From NCBI RefSeq assembly GCF_008923245.1, contig NZ_WBOS01000009.1:62001-126000 (forward strand): a stretch of 64,000 nucleotides of DNA. Reading direction: 5' to 3'. How positions within the stretch are numbered: the first letter of the stretch is position 1; each line of letters opens with the position of its first letter. Position numbers and translations under genes: made by a program. The notes under the pieces are model-generated. The model was not told the DNA's origin and did not search any database. It saw only the letters and a program-made list of their open reading frames with translations. Shown here piece by piece: positions 25,397 through 32,330 of the stretch. The DNA is from Cytobacillus depressus. GTDB lineage: Bacteria; Bacillota; Bacilli; Bacillales; Cytobacillaceae.

Positions 25397-27802
25397 TTAG
25401 TTTATTGTAAGCGTTACAGAATTATAGTTTTTCCCATTACCAAGTGGATTGTAGTTTTTCTCAATGTTTCCTGCGGCGTCCACGGCGAAATAATTGATGG
25501 TTGTTGTCTTTTCAATTTTTAATGTTTCTGCAAATTCGCGGGTGCCGCTTAAATTAATTTTAGCTGATTGGAAGGTAGGGCGGCTGCCGTCAAGCGTATA
25601 ATAAATGGTGGCTGGCTCACTTGTTTCAATCTTAACTTCAACCGGACCTGTGTATTTACCGTTTCCAGGTGTAGCTTTTGAGGAAGGCGGCTGATGGTCT
25701 TTTGAACTGTTGTAGGCTACTTTAATTAAGCCAATCAATCCATTGGCAAATTCCATTGCTTCTTCATGACCTTCTACAAAGGCTGGCTGGAATCCAACTG
25801 CCTGCCATCTTTTTGTATCCTTATTCCATAAATCTGCCCCTACTTCGAAGTTCCAGGCATAAATCCCCTTTTCATACCATAGGTAGTCCGCAGAGTTACC
25901 TGCAGCAGAGTATAGTACGTCAGGAATTGGACCTGTACGGCTAGGTAGAATGACCGTTCCGCGGTGGTCTTGAATATCATTTAAGATGTTATTAGAAGCT
26001 GCCCAGTAAAACGCTTCTTCACCAGCTGATGGGCGTGGCAGTGTTGTACGTTTTGAATCGTAAGCACCAGGGGACCACATGAAGTAGCCGCCATAACTAT
26101 GAATATTCATTGCAAACTTAATATTTGGGTTTTTGTCAGCAAGCCAGACAAGGTTTCTTGCTTCAGGCTCAGAGTTTTCAGCTGGTCCAGCGTAAGTTTC
26201 TCCCGTGCAACTTGTACCTCCGCCAATATAACCATCAAAAACGGAACCAACAGAATGGTTGCGGTTAAGGTCAACTCCCCAATTATTGCGGTACCCAGGG
26301 TCAGAGGCAGTGGGACCACAGTGATTGGTCATATTCTTCCGCTGCATATTGTAATCATTGAAGCTGTAATTGGCACCATCAGGGTTTACTGAAGGTACAA
26401 GGAATATATCAAGATTATCGACAAGCTTTCTTGTCTCACTATCTTGACTATAGTTTCGCAGTAGTCTTTCCGCCGTTTCGATTGTTACGAGTGGGGTCAC
26501 CCATTCACGGGCATGCTCCTGAGCATATCCAAGAACACCTGGTTTAGAACCGTCACGATGCTTGCCGATCCGGATCGCTTTTACTGTAAAAGGATCACGG
26601 GAAACGTCTTCCCCTGCTTTTAAGCCGTCAGTTAATATCACAGCATTTGTAGTTGGTGGGACAACACCAGCACCAGTATTACCGCGGTATGTAGTCGCAG
26701 TTACAAGTTGGCTAGCATTCTCATTCAGTGCTTTAACCACTTGTGCTGCAGTACTTGTCGCCTTTCCTGACGAATCAGTAGCTAAATCTACTAATATCTT
26801 GGTACCATCTACAGTCACTTTTATTGGTGCATTATTGGTTCCCGGATTCTTGAATTCTACCGATACATCATTCCCGCCTTCATGCCCCCATGCTTTTGAG
26901 GAAACAACAACTGCGAGATTCGTCGTGCCGCCGATAGTTGCTTGGGCAAGACGTCTGTAACCATTTGTTTTATTTGGCATATCAATGATTTCTACCAAGT
27001 TCGGGAATTCTTTTGCAAGTTTTTCGGCACGTTCATATAATTCATTTGGTGCCATATAGTGGTCAACAAAATCCGTAACATAATCTGTTTTTGGATGTTT
27101 CGGCTCTTTCCCTAACCATTCAGTAATGGTGCTCGTGGCTGTTCCTCCAAGATTACTTTCAATTTTAACAGATGAAGGAATGGCGCTAACTGGTAGAAGC
27201 AAATAGTGATATAAATATTCACCGTAATCTACCAATCTAGAAAGTGTAGCAGATTTTTCCTCACCGTTCTCGGTCCAAGTTGCTTTCAGTGCTGTGCTAG
27301 CAGTCGCACCGGCACTTGATTTCACTTCGAGATATAGGAAGGTGCCTGATTGATTGTTAAAATGGTTTGCCCTAAGGACTTTAAGTGTATCCTCGGAAGC
27401 TGCCAGACTGGCTTGCAGCTGGACAGCAGATTGTCGCTCAGCCACGCGTGTGTTCCATTGATTTTCGGTGATCAGGGTCTCTTTTACATTGATGCCAAAG
27501 GTCTTTAACATGACAATTTCTGTTGGTGTGACAACGGCATCCACTTCATAGACTCCGTCGTGTGCTTCGATTCTGTGGGTAAGGTCAATTCCAAGCTCAA
27601 GAAGCTTGTCCTTTGCCTTATCATTTGGTACTACAAGTTGAACAATTGAGACCGATTCTTCCTCTGGAATCGGCAGGTCAGGCTCTTCGACCGCTGCAAC
27701 CGGAATACTTAGGCTTGGATAAAATGTAGAGAACCCTAGTCCGGTTATGGCAGTCATCACCACTAAATTCCTTTTCCATTTCTGCTTTTTCTGTTTTGTC
27801 AA
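25397..27802 (-). CDS. Secreted M14-family zinc carboxypeptidase with inserted domain and C-terminal chitobiase-like domain
   Basis: About 801 residues. The frame opens at a TTG at 27817, but the TTG at 27802 follows GGGGGTG and gives MTKQKKQKWKRN plus a signal helix cut near PVAAVEEP. A pre-domain covers about 40-235. The M14 catalytic domain shows zinc ligands in YAQEHAREW (His430, Glu433) and NIHSYGG (His568), with the catalytic Glu in NFEVGADLW. It is split by about 110 residues (roughly 300-405, Gly/Thr/Asn-rich) between the substrate-facing strand ATIGG and IRIGKHRDG. The C-terminus (about 710-801) reads PVEVKIETSEPATIYYTLDG, a chitobiase/hexosaminidase C-terminal-type beta-sandwich. 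It should trim C-terminal residues from extracellular peptides and perhaps bind wall or chitin. Confidence 0.88.
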   Translation of the reverse strand: MTKQKKQKWKRNLVVMTAITGLGFSTFYPSLSIPVAAVEEPDLPIPEEESVSIVQLVVPNDKAKDKLLELGIDLTHRIEAHDGVYEVDAVVTPTEIVMLKTFGINVKETLITENQWNTRVAERQSAVQLQASLAASEDTLKVLRANHFNNQSGTFLYLEVKSSAGATASTALKATWTENGEEKSATLSRLVDYGEYLYHYLLLPVSAIPSSVKIESNLGGTATSTITEWLGKEPKHPKTDYVTDFVDHYMAPNELYERAEKLAKEFPNLVEIIDMPNKTNGYRRLAQATIGGTTNLAVVVSSKAWGHEGGNDVSVEFKNPGTNNAPIKVTVDGTKILVDLATDSSGKATSTAAQVVKALNENASQLVTATTYRGNTGAGVVPPTTNAVILTDGLKAGEDVSRDPFTVKAIRIGKHRDGSKPGVLGYAQEHAREWVTPLVTIETAERLLRNYSQDSETRKLVDNLDIFLVPSVNPDGANYSFNDYNMQRKNMTNHCGPTASDPGYRNNWGVDLNRNHSVGSVFDGYIGGGTSCTGETYAGPAENSEPEARNLVWLADKNPNIKFAMNIHSYGGYFMWSPGAYDSKRTTLPRPSAGEEAFYWAASNNILNDIQDHRGTVILPSRTGPIPDVLYSAAGNSADYLWYEKGIYAWNFEVGADLWNKDTKRWQAVGFQPAFVEGHEEAMEFANGLIGLIKVAYNSSKDHQPPSSKATPGNGKYTGPVEVKIETSEPATIYYTLDGSRPTFQSAKINLSGTREFAETLKIEKTTTINYFAVDAAGNIEKNYNPLGNGKNYNSVTLTIN

Positions 27803-28358
27803 AAACTGCACCCCCAAAATGCTAGAAATTTTAATACAAGCTTATTGTAAATTGAATGTACTTAATATCTTGTCGTAAAATCAGGGGCAGTTAAAAATCC
27901 GCTCTACAAAAATTTTATTGAGAAAATATAATACTTTATTTTAGAAGAATAAATTTTTAGGTTGTTTTTCCTATTTAAAAAGTACTGTGCCACTCGAAAA
28001 GTCTAGTAATTTTAGGAGCACAAAAGTTACTAGATTTTATTCCATTATAAATCACATAAATTGTATATTGATAATCAACTGTTTTTATTGTTTAATAATG
28101 TTGCTTTTTGTTTAAATTTGTAAAAGGAAAGTTATAATATATTTCATGTGAATTGCGGCTCTGTTGTTAAAAACCATTAAATGCCTATCAACCTTTGTGC
28201 CAGTCCAATATTTAATGAAGAAACAAGAATTATTTTGAATGGGCCTTTTCAATGAAATAATAGAATTGATTAGGTATACTTGAATAGTAAGGTAATTTTT
28301 AGACATTTCTATAAAAATGAAAGTCTAAGATTCAAATAAAAAGAAGGGTGGAAGTAAA
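27803..28358. other. A/T-rich intergenic region with an orphan hairpin
   Basis: No gene is apparent in about 550 bases. AAGTCTAGTAA at about 27997 pairs with TTACTAGATTT at about 28028 (one G-T pair), a terminator-like hairpin with no obvious gene before it on either strand. The rest is the leader of the L25 gene. Confidence 0.45.
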
Positions 28359-28946
28359 ATGAATACGTTAGTAGCTCAAGAAAGAAAAGACTTTAAAAAA
28401 GGTTCTTTGAGGAAATTGAAAAATAATGGAGAGATTCCTGCAGTTGTTTATGGTAGGGAGATTAATACAAAATCTATTTCTATTAAAAACGCAGATTTAC
28501 TAAAAGTGATAAAAGCTATTGGTAGAAATGGCATAATATCTCTTAATCTTGATGGAAAATCAACAAGCGTTATTTTAAGAGATTATCAAAATAAAGCTAT
28601 AACAAAAGAAGTAGTTCATGTAGACTTCCTTCAAGTTAATCAGCACACTGAAATCGACACTAAAGTGAATGTAATTCTAAAGGGAACATCGAATGGCGAG
28701 AAAGCCGGGGGAATAGTGAAACAATTTCTTCACGAATTGAATATAACTGCTAAAGCAAATGATATCCCTGATAATATTGAAATTGATATCACTGATTTTG
28801 AAATCGGTCGGACTGTACGAGTAGGAGATCTTAAAAAAGATTATAGTAACTTTACAATCAATAATGAGAATGATGAAACTATAATAATGATAGACTATGC
28901 GAAGACCACAGAGGAAGAAGAGGATATTAGTGCAGTTGAAGTTTAA
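28359..28946 (+). CDS. ctc: Ribosomal protein L25 / general stress protein Ctc
   Basis: A 195-residue two-domain L25 of the Ctc/TL5 type, similar in length to B. subtilis Ctc (about 204). The N-terminal 5S rRNA-binding domain (1-90) shows RKDFKKGSLRKLKNNGEIPA and VVYGRE, then VVHVDFLQV. The C-terminal beta domain (about 95-180) has VNVILKGTSNGEKAGGI and an acidic tail (EEEEDISAVEV). It binds 5S rRNA in the large subunit and is stress-linked in Bacillus. The ATG follows AAGAAGGGTGG. Ctc normally lies next to spoVC/pth; here it stands alone in a debris-rich region, so it may be a second copy. No obvious SigB promoter is seen. Confidence 0.92.
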   Translation: MNTLVAQERKDFKKGSLRKLKNNGEIPAVVYGREINTKSISIKNADLLKVIKAIGRNGIISLNLDGKSTSVILRDYQNKAITKEVVHVDFLQVNQHTEIDTKVNVILKGTSNGEKAGGIVKQFLHELNITAKANDIPDNIEIDITDFEIGRTVRVGDLKKDYSNFTINNENDETIIMIDYAKTTEEEEDISAVEV

Positions 28947-29103
28947 AGAGTTCGTCTTAATACTTTCTGCAACAAATATCCCTCTATGCTAATGCTCTGC
29001 CAAGCTTAGCTAATTTCAAATTACCGTTTAGAATTATAAATAAACCGAAAAACTATGTCAATACGTTTAAAGCATTTAAAATGAAATGTTTTTCCAATAA
29101 AAA

Positions 29104-29144
29104 AAATCAAAGCAGCAATACTATAGGTATAACTGCTTTGATTT
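29104..29144 (+). terminator. Terminator after the L25/Ctc gene
   Basis: AAATCAAAGCAG and CTGCTTTGATTT form a perfect 12-bp stem with a 17-base loop, followed by CTTTATTTA. It lies 158 bases past the stop. Confidence 0.75.
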
Positions 29145-29511
29145 CTTTATTTACTTGATTGAACTTGAAATACCTCAATAGTACCAATCATTTCAATTCC
29201 AGGAATACTTGTACTTAATTAAGACGGTATTCGAGTCTTCTGCCCAATGTCCTGTATAAGAAATAACGGCATCTATATCTATAACATCTTTAAGTTTTAG
29301 ATGTGAAACCTTAAAAGATGCTAACATTTTGCTAACGCAATCCCATAAGAAACGGTTAATTGCCGTTAAAGAAGTTACAGCCAACAATATCAAAACGTTG
29401 ATTTACCGCGCTTTTTTCACCTCTAGTTAACGATATTACACACTCTCAGCTTACGGGCGGCATGATGTAATAAGTGCCTAGGTAAGATGAGAGTGGTTTG
29501 CTAACATTTTG

Positions 29512-29715
29512 CTAACATTGAGGATAATAATCGAGGCTTCTCATAAGTTCACTGAACTTTTGGGAGGCTTCTTTTTTCATTATTTGCGTGAAGTGAAGGT
29601 ACACATTTTTGGTAATCTAATCGTCGGTATGACCAAGACGGTCCATGATTTGTTCGAGTGAGACACCTTCCTCGGGGTTTTGAAACAACAATTCAGTCTG
29701 TATCACCATTTAATG
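29512..29715 (-). pseudogene. C-terminal remnant of a phage-type tyrosine recombinase
   Basis: Read on the minus strand, one frame gives EEGVSLEQIMDRLGHTDD, a TAG stop, then ITKNVYLHFTQIMKKEAS and QKFSELMRSL to a final stop. This is the C-terminal box of integrases (RLGHTD ... Y.H.T..MK), with the catalytic tyrosine in VYLHFT. The usual HTH just before is changed to QTE, the body of the gene is missing, and a stop interrupts the motif, so it is dead. Just beyond lies GCTAACATTTTGCTAAC, which on the minus strand encodes VSKMLA, a common tail of such integrases; a second copy sits at 29323-29339. Confidence 0.7.
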
Positions 29716-29748
29716 GAAAAATCCCCATCTTGTTTTGAGATGAGGAAT
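29715..29748 (-). terminator. Terminator-like hairpin after the aldo/keto reductase remnant
   Basis: On the minus strand CCTCATCT pairs with AGATGGGG through a short loop and is followed by ATTTTTCC. It probably once ended the reductase gene whose tail lies at 29777-29930. Confidence 0.6.
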
Positions 29749-29776
29749 TAGCGAGTTACTGAAGTATCGTTCCCGG

Positions 29777-29930
29777 TTAGTTACCCGTTCTATTTGCATA
29801 TTTTGAATCTGCCGGGTATCAATCATCAGAAATCTCTATATTCGAGAGTGTGTCGTTCAAATCTCTAAGTTCCTCGGTAGTTAACTCAACGTCCACTGCA
29901 CCAAGATTACTTTTAGGCGCTCTAGTTTGC
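29777..29930 (-). pseudogene. C-terminal remnant of an aldo/keto reductase
   Basis: The minus strand encodes NLGAVDVELTTEELRDLN, then DTLSNIEISDD, a TGA stop, and YPADSKYANRTGN. This is the familiar tail of aldo/keto reductases (NLGAVDVELT..EL...D.....I.I.GDRYP). The catalytic barrel is absent and the frame is broken, so it is a relic. The break is in a non-catalytic loop where relatives do not have cysteine, so recoding as selenocysteine is unlikely. Confidence 0.65.
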
Positions 29931-29978
29931 GCGTACCGAGAAATCAACATATCTAAGCTATGCCCTGTGTTTCTCAAT

Positions 29979-31076
29979 TTACATTTTCCACCATGATGAG
30001 ACAGGAACAGATAGCTCTCCAGTTAATCGAGCAGTTTCACCAATTTTAGGGGCTATGAGGTTCCGTTCTGCTTTCTTTGCCTCTATTAATGCGCGTTCTA
30101 TAGGTTCTGTCCAACCGTGATAAGCAAGCGTAAAAGCTCCCCAATGAATTAACATCATAATCTTCCCATTTACATCTAAATCGGCCTGTACAGCTTGTTC
30201 GGGTGTCATATGAACCCAAGACCAACGTCGGTCGTATTGACCGCCTTCAATTAAAGTGATGTCAAAAGGACCGTATTTTTTTCCGATTTCCTTGAAATGT
30301 GCATCATAACCACCATCCCCACTGGTATAGAAACGGGTATCTTTACCAAGAATGACCCAACCACCCCATAATGTCGTATCTCGATTAAAAGGTCCTCTTC
30401 CAGAGAAATGTTTGGATGGAGTGAATGCAACCGTTAAACCTAGGAACTCTGTTTCATCCCACCAATTAAATTCTGTAATTTTTTCTTTTTCAACTCCCCA
30501 TCGGATCAAGTGAGCACTTACACCGTAAGGAACGAAGAAATGACCGATCTTATCCTTCAGCTTTCGAATAGATGGATAATCTAGGTGATCGTAATGATCA
30601 TGGGTAATGAAGACAGCATCAATAGGCGGCATTCTATCAATAATATGCAACATATCTTCACTGTAGCGTTTGCTTCCTGCAAAAGAAACGGGTGAAGCTA
30701 CTTTACCCAGCATGGGGTCTACAAGTATCTTTTTGTTATCGATACTGAGTAAAAAAGCAGAATGCCCAAACCAAGTTAAACTATCTTCTTCACTTTTAAT
30801 TTTGTTCCAATCAATCTCTGAAACAGAAACTTGACCGGCAGGATTGCGATCTTTACCACCTGTAATAGACTCCTTCATCAGAGAGAAGTAATCAGATAGA
30901 CTCATATCCAACTTTGTTGGCACCTGATTGACAAATTTACCTTTGACATAATTATCTAGCTTCTCATACACTTCTTTTTGTTCTTTACTAGGGTTCCCGC
31001 CGAATGCTGGATGTAAGTTAATGAACAATGAAAAGACAACACATAATACAACGAAAAAAATGAATAAATAAATCAT
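29979..31076 (-). CDS. MBL-fold metallohydrolase (NAPE-PLD/UlaG-like), membrane anchored
   Basis: A 365-residue protein with one N-terminal hydrophobic helix (about 1-20, IYLFIFFVVLCVVFSLFI) and a metallo-beta-lactamase domain. The metal motif is THDHYDHLD (HxHxDH); later ligands lie in SKHFSGRG, TSGDGGY and LIHWGAF. The segments LTWFGHSAFLLSI, GWVILGK and WVHMTPEQAVQADLDV mark the branch related to N-acyl-phosphatidylethanolamine phospholipase D and lactonases. The substrate is unknown; a lipid or lactone phosphodiester is possible. It is divergent from a TetR regulator gene with a clean operator between them, so it is likely repressed by that protein. Confidence 0.85.
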   Translation of the reverse strand: MIYLFIFFVVLCVVFSLFINLHPAFGGNPSKEQKEVYEKLDNYVKGKFVNQVPTKLDMSLSDYFSLMKESITGGKDRNPAGQVSVSEIDWNKIKSEEDSLTWFGHSAFLLSIDNKKILVDPMLGKVASPVSFAGSKRYSEDMLHIIDRMPPIDAVFITHDHYDHLDYPSIRKLKDKIGHFFVPYGVSAHLIRWGVEKEKITEFNWWDETEFLGLTVAFTPSKHFSGRGPFNRDTTLWGGWVILGKDTRFYTSGDGGYDAHFKEIGKKYGPFDITLIEGGQYDRRWSWVHMTPEQAVQADLDVNGKIMMLIHWGAFTLAYHGWTEPIERALIEAKKAERNLIAPKIGETARLTGELSVPVSSWWKM

Positions 31077-31331
31077 TATTATTTCAAACTTCCTTTCCTA
31101 ACGTTTGTTGCAAGAACAAGTTTTGGTGCAAAATCCCCAATCATCCTTTATGTGGGAGTAAGTCCTTCTATATTTGACATTTCTAACCCTTCTTTCATGT
31201 AATTTTCTTCTATTATCTCGAAGGTATATAAATTTGATGTTATCAGAAAAATACATATTGGTGCAATATGGCGCATATGTGTATAATTTAAAATAAAAAC
31301 AGGTTATCTTCAATAATCAAATAACCACGAT

Positions 31332-31349
31332 TTGTGCCTTAATGCACAA
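31332..31349. promoter_or_regulatory. Putative TetR operator between the MBL hydrolase and its regulator
   Basis: TTGTGC and GCACAA form a perfect inverted repeat around CTTAAT. A third TTGTGCAC half-site lies at about 31360. The divergent, regulator-target layout supports an operator. Another inverted pair, GGTTAT (31302-31307) and ATAACC (31321-31326), lies next to it. Confidence 0.6.
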
Positions 31350-31399
31350 TTTGATTAAACTTGTGCACTTATATTCAAGAAAGTTTGGTGACTCTTACA

Positions 31400-31945
31400 A
31401 TGTCTATGGTGGATAGAAGAATACTCAAATCCCAAGAAGCAATAAAAAAAGCTTTTATTGAATTGATGTCTGAAAAAAATTTCGATCGAATTACAATACA
31501 GGATATTTCTGATAAGGCAAATGTTGGACGAAGAACTATTTATCACCATTACATGGATAAATTTGATCTACTAGATAAACTCATTGAAGAACATATTAAC
31601 AGGCTGCGGGACTTGTGCGATTCAGCATCTGAAATAGATTTTGTAAACGCGAACCGAATATGGTTCGAATACTTTGAAAGTAATTTTTTATTCTTTTCAA
31701 CAATGTTGACGAACAAAGGAGTCCCTTTATTTCGTAATCGGTTCCTTGAGTATGTCGTAAAAGAGCTAAAGAATGAAGTGAATGTAACAGAAGGGAAAAA
31801 TTACGGATTAAGTGAGGATTTTATTGTTCAATTTTTTGGAGTGGCAATTGTTGGGTCAGTGGAATGGTGGTTCAAGAATGGAATGCCTTATCCCCCTCAC
31901 GTCATGGCAGAGCAAGCAGGAATATTATTAGATAGGAATCTATAA
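31400..31945 (+). CDS. TetR/AcrR-family transcriptional regulator
   Basis: About 181 residues. The frame opens at a GTG at 31361, but the ATG at 31400 gives a normal N-terminus (MSMVDRRILKSQEAI) with GGTGA nine bases upstream. The DNA-binding domain is clear: AIKKAFIELMSEKNFDRITI, then QDISDKANVGRRTIYHHYMD with the recognition helix. The C-terminal ligand/dimer part resembles the TetR_C_8/DhaS type (AIVGSVEWWFKNGMP). It should repress the divergent MBL hydrolase gene and itself. The ligand is unknown. Confidence 0.88.
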   Translation: MSMVDRRILKSQEAIKKAFIELMSEKNFDRITIQDISDKANVGRRTIYHHYMDKFDLLDKLIEEHINRLRDLCDSASEIDFVNANRIWFEYFESNFLFFSTMLTNKGVPLFRNRFLEYVVKELKNEVNVTEGKNYGLSEDFIVQFFGVAIVGSVEWWFKNGMPYPPHVMAEQAGILLDRNL

Positions 31946-31970
31946 TCAATATCTTAAAAGCAGCTTAATC

Positions 31971-32005
31971 AAACAAGGAGCACTTTGTCTACTGCTCCTT
32001 GTTTT
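31971..32005 (+). terminator. Terminator after the TetR gene
   Basis: AAACAAGGAGCA and TGCTCCTTGTTT form a perfect 12-bp stem with a T-rich 3' arm. Confidence 0.85.
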
Positions 32006-32039
32006 GTATAGATTATATTCGTCTCAAGTATCTACCTAA

Positions 32040-32171
32040 TACCTTCAATTTAACAATCCAGAAGAATTGACTGAAGCTTTAGCCTCGGCTGAAGGGCAAG
32101 AATTACAAGCCGAAGTCGCAAATCTAATGCCTTTTCTGAATAAGCCATCTGTTATTTCAATTGTTGATTAG
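32040..32171 (+). pseudogene. C-terminal remnant of an EthD-like small protein
   Basis: After a stop codon a 43-residue frame reads FNNPEELTEALASAEGQELQ, then AEVANLMPFLNKPSVISIVD, and stop. This matches the end of EthD-domain proteins (F.s.eel..a..s.egq...aDl.nF....p...v). It has no start codon or ribosome site, but a good terminator follows, so it is the tail of a lost gene. Confidence 0.55.
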
Positions 32172-32191
32172 TGTTAGGCTAAACAATTGAC

Positions 32192-32234
32192 AAAAGAGTC
32201 CTTTCACAAAATTTGTGTTACGGACTCTTTTTTA
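32192..32234 (+). terminator. Terminator after the EthD-like remnant
   Basis: AAAAGAGTCC and GGACTCTTTT form a perfect 10-bp stem followed by more T residues. Confidence 0.8.
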
Positions 32235-32330
32235 TTCCTTTACTTTTTACTTAAAGGAGACATGAACAGTTGAAGGCTTTTTTACACCTTTGTAAATTTT
32301 GTCCAGGCCAGTAGGAATCAGGCTTTTATC

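Noticed and set aside
25410-25424. TGTAAGCGTTACAG as a CcpA cre site
   Set aside because: It lies inside the 3' end of the M14 gene far from a promoter and mismatches the consensus at the last two conserved positions; likely chance.
28250-28310. SigB promoter upstream of ctc
   Set aside because: AGGTAT resembles the -10, but there is no GTTTAA-like -35 at the right spacing.
29193-29393. A 66-codon minus-strand frame near the integrase remnant
   Set aside because: No ribosome site or recognisable domain; it overlaps degenerate sequence with the integrase-tail word and is probably part of the debris.
29777-29930. TGA in the aldo/keto reductase remnant as another selenocysteine codon
   Set aside because: The TGA is in a loop that does not carry Cys in the family, the catalytic domain is absent, and no gene start exists.
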